Made by a program: the position numbers and the translations under genes. DNA of 64,000 bases, from contig NC_081334.1 in NCBI RefSeq assembly GCF_022539665.2, positions 5,364,424-5,428,423 of the forward strand, given 5' to 3'. This DNA is from Daphnia carinata. Lineage: Eukaryota; Arthropoda; Branchiopoda; Diplostraca; Daphniidae. The notes under the pieces were generated by a model that worked only from the letters and a program-made list of their open reading frames with translations, was not told the origin of the DNA and did not search any database. Below are positions 44,417-56,200 of this stretch, piece after piece. Each line of letters begins with the position of its first letter. Positions within the stretch are counted from its first letter, which is position 1.

Positions 44417-46529
44417 GTAAAGTATACCAAGCAAAAATTTGTCATCATTATCGTTCAAAAAAAATCTATTTCCCCAATTCCCGATAACGGGGCCGATGCC
44501 TTAGCGACGTCACAAACAGCGGGGGGGGGGGGGGGGCGCATAAATAGATGGTCATCAATACATTTGGCATTTCTGGTATATCCTGATGGATTAATCATCA
44601 AGATATGCTAGAAAATAAAACAAATTCTATAGTTCACGAAAAAAAAAACAGAAAGAAGTGCGTGCATTAAAGGGAGATGTTGTCGTACGTGCCGGCAGGA
44701 ATGAAGGGGGGGGGGGGGGGGAACGAGGATGAAAGCCGGGCAGGTGCTGGCAGCTGGACATTTCTTTTTTTTTTTTTTTTTTTTGTTTCCTATGCGTATA
44801 CTTAACAACGGAGAGAGAGAGAGCAACAGTGTCAAATTGTCTTACCATCAGCAGTTGACCCATCTGCCCCCCCCCCCCCCCCCCCTACACGTACTCAAAA
44901 ATGGGTTTCTGTCTCTCTTTTCTTTCGAACAAAAGGCTGCGTCCGTACTATTCTCCTCCCCCCGCTTGTTCTGTCCACCGAACGAAAAATGGTTCATGTA
45001 TAGAACGCACAATTACGGAACACGACGCACACAGGACAAATTTTCACCCCAAACAATTCTATAGATGTTATGTATTGTATTTTTATTTATTTGATTTCGT
45101 ATATATATATATACATTTGTCTATTTTTGATCGGCAATTGCCGCCTACGCCGCTTATTCATTTCGGTCCATTACTTTTTTTTTTTTTTTTTGGACATGTA
45201 TTTTTGGATTTGTATTTGTCCTTACTCATCGCTGTCGCTTTTGCTGGGTTTTGCCCTCCTGTGTGCGGAAACAGCATCCCCGGATGTGCGCATCTCTTTT
45301 TATTTTTTGGTTTTGTTTTGTTTTGTTTTCGGGGTCGTTGTCCAACGTGTTTGCGTACGCGCTGGCCATCCGCACACTTCACAACAGCAACCAACTTTTG
45401 TGTTTTGCGTTTCCCTACATCGTACATTGTATAGCGTCGTATAATTCAAAAAAAAAAAAAAAAAAGAAAAGAAAAGGAAACTACATGATGTGGAGTATTC
45501 ATTTCCTTTTTCTATTCGAGAGCCTCCATTATGAACATTGCCTTTTGATGGCTGGCCAATTTGTTGGCATACAAGCGACACCTTATGTGATTTTATTTTC
45601 CCTCCTTTCCTGTTATCTCTTTCTATTTTTTTAATTTTTTTTTTAAATTCTATTTATGGCGATTCTTGTCTGATTTATTGATGGATTTATTTTGATTCAT
45701 CGTCATTAGTCTACCTAAAAAACAAAAATGGCCTCCGTGTGCGCAGCATTTCCTGCCTTCTGTTCTTTATTGGGTCGTACACAGCTTTCGAAAGAATTTG
45801 CGATTTATGTTAATGTTTTCAACCTATTTTATTTTTATTTTTGACGCGCAATGCGTATGCACTTCCTTCTCGGTGGAGGAGGTTCGCTATACCTTCGTTT
45901 ATTTAAAACACCCGATATCACTATGCGCATTTTCAATTAGAACCTTGAAGGCGCAAAATGTGCTGGATTATGGATATGTAACGTACGAGTTATTCACGCA
46001 TTGTGTGAAATTAAGTCAGGGGGAAAAAAAATTGGAAATGTATATTCAAAAATCGAAACCGAAAAACGAGAAAAAAACATGGAACGGGGGCGAGCAATGA
46101 ATCGACATGAATGATAACAAGTGTGAAAGAAGTTAACCATTTTTTTCGCTGTTGTTGCTTTCTACGATAGCAAACCCACCCCACCCCCCTACACTACCAC
46201 CCTCTTCTAAAAAAAAAACTACACACAAAAACATAACGCCCACTATCGTCTGTATCCAATTTGTTCGTCTTGTTACTTATTTTTTATTTATTTTTTATTC
46301 ATCGAACACAGCCGTTTTTTTTTCTTTCTTTCTTTCTTTCTTATCGACTAAAAAAAATTAAATTGATAAACATTTTTTTTTTATTTTTTTGGGGGGGGGG
46401 CGACGTGCGACGGTTCGGATGAATTCAATAGAGGCGGAGCGCAAGGCGTGCGAGGACGAAGGCAGCGAGACGATCAAAAGGAACCAACAGCAGCTCAATC
46501 GACTGAAACAAGATGGTAACGGCTTCAAT

Positions 46530-46572
<43 letters not shown>

Positions 46573-49500
46573 CGAATTTTTCGATTCGAACACGTTTTCA
46601 TTTGTTTAAAAACGAAACGACACGCATCGTCGCTTTTCGAGGGTAGACACCCATTGGTTGAAATCGATTAGCGCATTTGTCACTTGTCTACGTTTGACAT
46701 TTTGTTAAATCGAAAAATTTCAATTTCTTTTTCTTTTCTAAAATGTAACGCCAATAAAAACGTCTGTTTTATATAGTGGGCGACATCAAATCGGAGCTGA
46801 GCGACACGGTGAGGAACACCCGGCAAAATCATCCGACGCAATCGAGCCAAATGGGCATCCTTCAGTTGCTGAAAGAGAACAACATCGACTACAGCAAATA
46901 CAAGCTGACCAAATCGTCGGAGGAGATTCTCACCGACCTCGACTGGCGCATTGCCGACATAGTCAAACAAGCCGACCTAACTAAACATGAAATACAAGTG
47001 GTGAGTTTTCGAAACGAAGAACATCAACTCACCTACTTATAGACCGCTCGAAAATTAGACTGTCGGCATCGTAACGGCCGTTTCCGCTGCTCATTTGCGT
47101 GGCTCTTTCTTTTTTTCTTTTTTTTTTTAACGAACGCGTGGTTTTTAACCAAACACAAGGTTAGAGCATTTTTGCGGAGAAAGAGCAAGAGGTCTTTATT
47201 ACGTGTACGTTTTTTTTTTTTTTTTTGTTTTTTTTTTAGCCAAAACGAAAAATGTTTTTCCTCAGTCCGTACCAACTCTCTGCTCTTTTTTTCTTTTTCT
47301 TTTTCTTGCGCGCGCGCGGTTGTATTAAGTATTCAAAAAGGCAAAAGAACCAACCGCCCATGATTATGCTAATAGGCTATGTTTTTCACTGCATCGTGAG
47401 CTCAAAGAGAAACACGGCCGATTAGCTGTGTCGACTTGTTTCTCCTTTGTGCGTCGTACGATCTTCTTTTATTTTTATTTATTTATTTTTTTTTTTTTTT
47501 CTGTACTCGAGTTGGTTACTCGCGAACAGTTTGTAACGAGAAACCGCGACCTTGGCGTGTCGTGTGTACATTCGAGATATATATATATATATATACAGTA
47601 TATATTTTAACTACTTTTTTTTCTTTTTTTTTTTTCTTTTTCTACTGCCTCCGGTGATGCCGCCGACCTTTACCCGATAGATTTACCAGAGGATCAACGA
47701 GATCGATGAACAGCTGGCCCTGGATTCGGAACCGAGTCGAGCGGAGAGCCCGACGCGCGTGTTATCGTCTACTGCATCGTCATTATCGCCGGTCAAATCA
47801 TCAGCCACGTCATTTCCCATGACCAAGGTCCGTATCTTCACTTGGCATTCTCTTATTTAGAAAAAAAAAAAAAGCCTATCTATTTATATATATATAAGTA
47901 GCTGTATACCAAAGAAAGCTTTTCATCTATTTCCCGTATTTCCTTATTTGTACGCGCGTTTTTGGCTTCTCTTCTCTCATTCTGCACGCATATCCATTAC
48001 GTTTTCTATCGTGCCATGTCGATATCATTTTTCAGACTGGGCCCCCGCGTGGCGAGTTACGCACTGCGCACGTGTTAGCATTCAGTTCCACGGTCAGTTC
48101 CGTGTTGATTGCTCAATCACTAATTTCGACACGGCGCCAGTTTGTCTACTCTCCTTGCGTTTTTTTTTCTTTTTTTTTTTTTCTAACGTTATGACTTCAT
48201 TGGCACGAGTTTCGTCTATAAAACTAAATCTCTTTATTCAATGTGATTGAATGAAAAAGCCCAGGCATTCGATTCTGATTTTATGTACCTTTTTTTTTTA
48301 TTATTATTATTACTATTATCATTTTTATGATCTGTAACGAGAATTTTCTACGCGCGCACTGGAAATCGAGGCAACGGATATTATAGGGTAAACAATGCTC
48401 TGCACTAGTCCGTGCGGTTGGAACATAATAATGCCAGTGAAGGGGGGTTGGGGGGGAGAGAGTGGAGGAGTAAATCAGATCAAAAACTGGTCGATTATTA
48501 TTCTTTCTCTTTTTGGCGTGTACAAACACAAACAAAGTTACGTCAATGATGTTCTCTTTTGGCGGATCGCAGCTTCACGAAAAAAAAAAAAAAAAAAAAA
48601 AAAAGAAAACATTCACAGGAGCTTTTGTGCTGTCCGTATTGCGGAAGAGTTAGGGCGCAGATGATGTGACGGATGACTGCTCTCTTTCGAACCCGAAGAC
48701 CTTTGCGTCTAACGATAGGCCTTTTAGGGGGAAAAAACTATAACAATAACGCCTAAACTAACATTGCAGGCTGAAGGTTTTTGCTCGCAGCCAGTTGGAC
48801 GAGGTGAAATTAGATCCTTTTTCGTACTGCAAACGCCATTAAACAAGCGAAAAAAGAGTGGGTGGAAGTGTGGGGGGGGGGGGCATAGTCGGATTTTCTT
48901 TGTTGGTTTCACGTGTGTGGTTCGTTTCACGACGATATCAAAATCTCTTCTTTCGTACCCCCCCCCCTGCCTCCATCCGCCGCAAAATCCACCCCCCTAC
49001 TCCACGTTAAAAATGACCTAGCGGCGGTCTCTCTTATGTTTAAACAAATCGACTCGTATTTAGCTTCAATTCCAGGGCTTTAGAGGTACAGCCTTTTTCT
49101 GTATTTCAGGGACGAGGGGCCAAAAAGGGAGGGGGATTACATAATACAGGTTTTATGTACAACTACCCAGTCGGACAAATGTACAACAGCAATTGGGGGA
49201 CACACCGCCGCTTGGTCATGTATTCAAAATCTATGAAACGCAGACGCATTTTTTCGAAATTTCACAAGCGTGAAAGTCGTGTACGAATGTATCTAGTCGA
49301 TGGCCACACAATCTCTCTACATCGATGATCAGCACCTGCCTCTTTTTGTTCACCCTCCCATCGAGCCCGTGCACGGGGTTTTTTAAGGCTCGTGTTGCGT
49401 TACAAGTTGCTTCAAATGTTGTCGAATTTTTACGCAAATGCGTCTGTTAAATTCTGTGTGTAAATGTCGACCCCCCCCCCCAAATGGCGTTCATTACGGC

Positions 49501-50899
49501 TATACAAACCCTCCCCCCCCCTTCCCCCATATATATATATTTTTTTTATTTCACAGAGGACAAGTTGGTGAATTAGAATTATTAGGTACGCCTTTGAATA
49601 GAGACATTTTGGGATACATGTTTTATATACAAGATGTGATCTCGTAATAATTTTTCAGTTTTGCATTTTTATTTCGAAACCAAAAGGTAGGGAAAAAAAA
49701 AGAAAAGAAACGATAAAAATGTTTTCATGAATAATACTGTCAGTTGATTCAAGTTTATTAGCTACATAAAGTATCAACAGCTGTTGTATACACGTGACAT
49801 GTTCGTTAAACTCCTTTTATTTTCAAAACATTCATGTGCTTTTTTTTTTTTTCTTTCCTAAATAACACGCGACTCGTGCGCGTACCTCTGTCCTCATTCC
49901 GCCCTTAACTATTTGGCTTCTCTTACTTACTACACGTGAATAAGAAAATCTCTCTCTCTAAATAAAAAAATGAAAAAAAAAAATGAAGGATTTAATGAGA
50001 GAGAAAGAGAATGCCACGACGTTCAATGGTATTTATATATATATATATATATTTTTTCTTCTCATTTTTAATCGCAGGTGATTGATGAGGAAGCAACACT
50101 GACGGAGATTCAAAGCATCCGACAGAAGATGGCCGAAGCTTACCACATACAGCGCCAGTACAAGACAATTCTGGACGTGATCAGCGGCGAAAGGATCGGT
50201 TACGAAAGTCAACTCACCGAGCTGGAAAAAAGTACGGCCGATTCTAAAGTAGAAGCCGCTAAGCTCAAGGTTAGTTTTTTTTTTTCCTTTCGTTTTTAAA
50301 AACCCCATCATCATCAACACTTTAAACGTATATTTATCTGTCCGCTGGTATGCGGGCCTCTAGCGGTTTTGAACCCTATCCGCCCATTTCCGTTTCACGA
50401 GACGTCGCGTTCGTTTCACTATCGAAAAAGAATATTTTGAATTTTTTCTTCTTTTTTTTTTATCCGACACCTGGTCGATGGTGTTGCTCCATTGTTCTGC
50501 TAAATCGATGAATGGCAGGGAGTGAATACATAAACGATCGGGTGTTCTTTTCCTTTGGCTGACGGTGCGTCCGTTACGTCTACGTCTACGCGCACTGAAC
50601 GAATCGAATGTAATCGAGACGCGCCTTGATGTGTACTTTACCTATTTATGTTTTGTTGAAATCTAGCGGGATGCGCATTGTGTTTCTTTTTTTTTTTTTG
50701 TTTGGAGATAAATGGACGGTGAGAAGAGAGGAAGAGAGAGAGAAAAAAAAAAACACGAACGAAATGAAATTTATTCAGGGTCTTGGCGTGAATGCCAACT
50801 TTCTTTCCTTTCAATCTTTTCTTTCATTTCGTAGTTGTTGTTGTTGCTGTTGCTGTTGTTGTCTCTATTTGTTTATGGTGATTTTCTTTCGGCTTCAAA

Positions 50900-50930
<31 letters not shown>

Positions 50931-51397
50931 CAGAAATTATAAAATAAAATAACAGATTTGCCTTGTGTCGCTGCGTTGGGTGTATAGGATGTGAGAGAAG
51001 CGGCCAAACGAGCCAGAGATGTGGCCAAGACGGAACTGCAGCATCACGAGGAGACTCTGGTGGCCTCCACGAGAGAAACCGACCGCCTTCTCAGCGACTA
51101 CAAGTACACACACTTCTCATTTCCTTTTAGTTTTATTTATTTTATTTTATTTTATTTTATTTTATTTTATTTTATTTATTTATTTAAAAATAGAAAAAAA
51201 GAAAGAAAAGGCATTCTCTTTATAGGATGTTTCTGTGTATTGCGCTATTGTGTTTGCTTTGTTGCTTTTTCCTTTTTTTTATTCGTCTATTATCCAATTA
51301 AACACGGACTCGCCCAGTCATCCATCTCATTGAACCGGCCGGTGTTTTTGAGTACATCGCCGTTTTGATGACGTCGGTTTTCTCAGTTTTGAAAAAA

Positions 51398-51434
<37 letters not shown>

Positions 51435-53194
51435 TTAAAGGATAAAACGTGAAAGACGTGACTCAGTCCAAGCTTCCCTGTTTTCTCTCTCTTCTTTTTC
51501 TGTTGCTGTTGGTACAAGCGGTCAGATTATTTTAATCGGTGCGCTTTCGATTTTTTTTTTTTCTTTTTTTTGTGTATTGTATTTGTTTGTTTATTTGTGT
51601 TCTTCCTAATCCGTCAACGTTCTCGTGCCAGTCGGCAATCTTCTCAATTTTAGAGAAATCTAAACACAAATTTAAAAAGGAGGAGAAAAACATTTTCTTT
51701 ATCAAACCCTCCCCGCCCTCCCCTCAAAAAAAAAAAAAAATAATAATAATAATATTTCCATGAAGTGAATTCCAATTTTCTCATTAGAAAAAGAAATGAA
51801 TTAATAAAGTGGGAGACATTTGCATATGTAGGACAGCAGCGTAAATGACTTTCTTTTTTCTTTTTCCGCAGGCGTCGCATTGACGAAATGAAATCGACGG
51901 CGTCCAACGCGTCCAACCGGCATGTCCGCAACCCGACGACACAAATGACGGGCCGCGTCACGCTACCCACAGGGTCGGCGGCCACTTCGGCCGCTGGCGC
52001 GGCTTCTGGAGAAATTTCGCTTGCAGATCAGGAAGCGAGACAGGCCCTTCACGAGACCAAAAAGGCCATCGATCACTTGAGATCCGTTACTGGTATACAT
52101 TTTTTTTTTTTTTTTCTTTTTTTTTTTTACAGTTTGATTTCTATGCTATTATAATAGCGATACGATATTCACTGGTGCTCTCCTCTCTCTTCAATCGCGT
52201 CGTTGATATATTTTGCGCTACGCTGCATCCATTATGCACTTGCAATCATAATTCATATTCAAATGAATGGCACGGCGTCATAATAATTTATTGAGATATT
52301 ATTCAATCCCTTCCACCCAGAATAGGAAAAAAAAAAAAAAAAAAAAAAAAACTCCCTCCTCTTCATACATACATATATACGCGTCGAGCCCAACCCTCCA
52401 TTTTCAATCTTTTTAAACAAATTCTATGTTGTCTTTTCTTTCTTTACTTTGCTTTGGTGTGTGATCGACTTGTTTTCATTTCCTCAAGCCAACTCTTTTT
52501 CTTTTTTTTTTTTTCTTTTTCATTTCTGTTGCTTATTATTCCTTATACGGCGTAGCCACTCGGTTCAAAAGCGCACCAGATCGCCATTTCAAAAAAAAAA
52601 AAAAAAAAAAAAAATGCGGGACGTTAAAGTGAACGAGTTGCTATGGGCAAAGAAGAGAAAACGCAGAGCGATGTAGTAACTATTTTCAAAAGAAAAAGGG
52701 GGGGGGGAGAACAGATCCATTCAACGGCGATTAGCGTGATCCGCTCTGGATGGTTATCGTCAAACATCTATAGAGGCTATTATGCATACGACTGAGAGAG
52801 AGAGAGAGCTCTGCGTTTACATGTGAGAAAAAGACGAAACCAGCTGCTGCTACTTTGTTGCTCGTCTAGTTGGCGGCTTTTGGGTTCCATTTTTTTTTTT
52901 TTTGTTTTGTTTTGTTTGTTCTTGTTGCTTCCCCTTTCTTGTTGCCATTTGCAGTGTGTCGATTGAGTATTGTGTGTGAGTGTGTGTGTGTGTGTGCTAC
53001 ATATTTAATATTCCGTAAAGTAGTAGCCGACATATCGAGATATATTTGCGTGTTGCATAATGTGGCCATTTATCACCATCCAGTCAGGGGAGTTCAGGAC
53101 GCCCACAGAGAAAAGCCACTTCATTTTTTCTCTCTCTCTCTCTCTCTCTCTCTCCTTTTCTCTCGCTCTCCACAAAGAGAAAGAGGTTATTTTA

Positions 53195-53229
<35 letters not shown>

Positions 53230-56200
53230 TCTTAGCACTAGATTAGCATTGGACGTATCGCACATGTAGGGCGGTGTTTGAAACTTGTAAAGCTCTGTTC
53301 GGGATTAGACTTGCTAATTAGATCGGACGCTCTGGCGATGATGACCGTTGCTCCTGTATGTCGACTGCCCGTGGTGACGCTTGTCAGCGATTACCAACCG
53401 GATCACAAACTGTTCAAAATGAAAGGCCACCAACAACGCAGTTGGCTTCATTTTCAAGTGGCTTTCATTCAAACATCCCCCCCCCCCCACACAGCTGATG
53501 CTCTTTCATAATCATCCACATGATTGTTGGATGTCCTGATGGTTACCCATTAGGCCCGTGTCACGAGCGTCCAATTCATCACGTCAGTTCATCACCTCTT
53601 TCTCTTTTCATTTTTTATTTGAAAGAGAAAAAAATTTCATTTTTATTTTTATTTTTTTCCTGATTCGTTCGCTGCGTCAAAAAATTATGCGCGTGCTTTT
53701 TGTGTTCACACTCCTCCCCCCCTCCCCCGACGTGTCGGACAGCGGACAGACAATTCGTTTCCTGTTCGACGGGTTATCGTTTCTCCTTTGATCATTAGCC
53801 AAGTGTTCGCATCTATTCAAAGGCAACCGACAAAAGATTATTTTTATTTTTCGAAATCCTTTTTGAGGGCCAATCAACGTTTTCGCTGTTATTATCACAG
53901 AGAGGCGCGTACATTGATTGAAAACAATCTTCGAAGCGCGCCATAATTTCCGTTATGAATCATCTCTTGACTGATTCTTTTCTTATTGTTTAACGGCGTT
54001 TCTATACGTGCATTTAGTTTTTTTATTCATACGTTTTTATTTTTGAAGCATTAGCTGTAAAATGAGCTTTTGATTTCAAGGGAGGGAAACACCGGCCTCC
54101 ATTTGGGTTGAAACTATGCGCCGCCGTAACACGAGATCGTTATTCTCATCAATGCGGTACCACCTTTTTTTTTTTTTTTTTTTTCTCGATCGTTGCAAAT
54201 CCTAATACGGGCTAAATTTTTACTTTTAACATCGAGATGTGAGAATCTGAACCGAAAGGAAGGGGCAAAAAAAAAAATAATAATAAAATAAAATTGGGTG
54301 AATTTTATCCGGTCACAGACTGATGCAATTAGGTAGCGGCTCTCAGAAATTTGAAACTCTTTATTCCGATACAATAAAAAAGGATAAACAGATTTTCCCG
54401 CATCGATATGCGCTACGATTTCGTCCTATAAATAGCTGGCGATAAAGATCAACATTCATTTTTTTTTTTTTTTTTTTTTCGTCGTCGTTGGATTGGTTAC
54501 CGTTTTTGTCTGAGGTGCCTACACTGTGTGCCATAAAGACGTGAAATTGAGCTGATGGGCTCTAGATGAAACTACACAATGTCGCTTTTTAGTGAACTAC
54601 TATAGAAATGCGTAGAATAACCCTGTTCAAGCACAAATGGGTTATGTTAATTCGAGTAATCCGCGTATTTTTTTTTTTTTTTTTTTTCTTCCCTCTTCTT
54701 TTCTTTTTTGCCCTCTTTTTTTTATTTTATTATTGGCTTAGATTGCCTCGATCGTACCGAATATATGGGGCCTATCTACCTTTTGTAAGTTCTACACTCG
54801 CGTCTTTTTTTTTTTTTTTTTATTTAATTCCGCGTCGTCCGCTACTGAAAGAAAATTCAGAGAAAGGGTAGATTTTTCATCCTTTTTTTTTTTGAGCCGC
54901 GATATTTAGGTTTAAAAAAAAAAAAATGGGGGGACGCTAAAAATTGTTAGTTTGAAAAGCAGAAAATCGCTTGGCCCGATGAAAAATTGTGTTAAGCCCC
55001 TCACCGTCGTTTCGTCGTACATAAAGAATTTCGAAAGATGATACCATCAAGCGGCAGTCGACCGTCTGCCATTATACGCGCATTTCCCCTTACGCGATCG
55101 TAACTGTTATTAACGAGAGCGAGAGCAAGGCGATACTTACCTCCCCTTTTTCTCAATGTGCTTTAAGGAGACGGGAAGGGTTGTTCTATTTTGAAAGCGA
55201 TATATGGGGAGTTGCAGAGAAAAAGAGGTGAAAGCCAGACTGAGGAGGTATCATTGTGAGCAAACGTTAACATTGGCCGTATCGTGTGTCATGAATACGA
55301 AATGATTTTTTTTTTTTTTTTTCTTTCCCATTCTGATTTGAAATGGAAAAAAAAAAAAAAAGGTGCGGCGGACGTCCGTTCGACAATCCGCATCGTCGAA
55401 TCGCAGAAGGAGAAGTGCGACGAGCTGAGGCAACAGTTTCACGTCCTCCAAGAGCGGGTCCAATACTTGGCACAGCTGAAGGAGACGCTATTGTCTCGTT
55501 TGAATCAATTAATCGAGGCGCAGGCGATGTCGAGCAGTACCAGCACCCGGCCGACGCCCCGATTCCTTGAAGAACTGTTTGCCGATGACGGTTCGTTAGC
55601 CACTCCACGCTACAAGGCGGCCAGCATGAACGGTGAATACCAAATGGCTCACGAGGACGAACAGCAGATCGACTGCAACGAAGCGCTGGGATCCGTCGCG
55701 TCGGCCATCATCAACATTTGCTCTCAAGTGAATATGAATCATTTTTTATTATTATTATTATTATTATTTTTTTTTTATCCCATCCGTTTCGCTTCTACGT
55801 GTGTGTCACTATAGAAAAGAAACTGTTAAAGATTTTGAGAACCCGCATGAATGAAATCGCTCGAGTTATGCAACGATTGATGACTCTTTGCGTTCCCCCC
55901 TTTTATTTTTTTTTTATTTTTTTTTTTTTTTTGCTTTCATTTGAAGGAGGCCCGTAATAATTCGCTACGGGTCTTCGTGATAACGGATGAGCGAAAGGGG
56001 AAATATTCATTTAATCTTCTCTAGCAGAGAGACGCGCCATCCTCTTGAGATGGGTGCGGCTGCTTTATATGGAAATGTTATTATTCCAGACAATGTTTCA
56101 TTTGAAAAGAGTTTTTTTTTCTTTTCTTTTCTTATCGAGCTCCTCGCGTACACACACACACACAAAAAAAAACAAATGTGCATTCACTTTTCCTTTTCTA

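Noticed and set aside
44901-45434. Plus-strand 177-codon ORF in ODAD3 intron 1
   Set aside because: Mostly Phe, Leu and Tyr from T-rich sequence, inside a well-supported intron.
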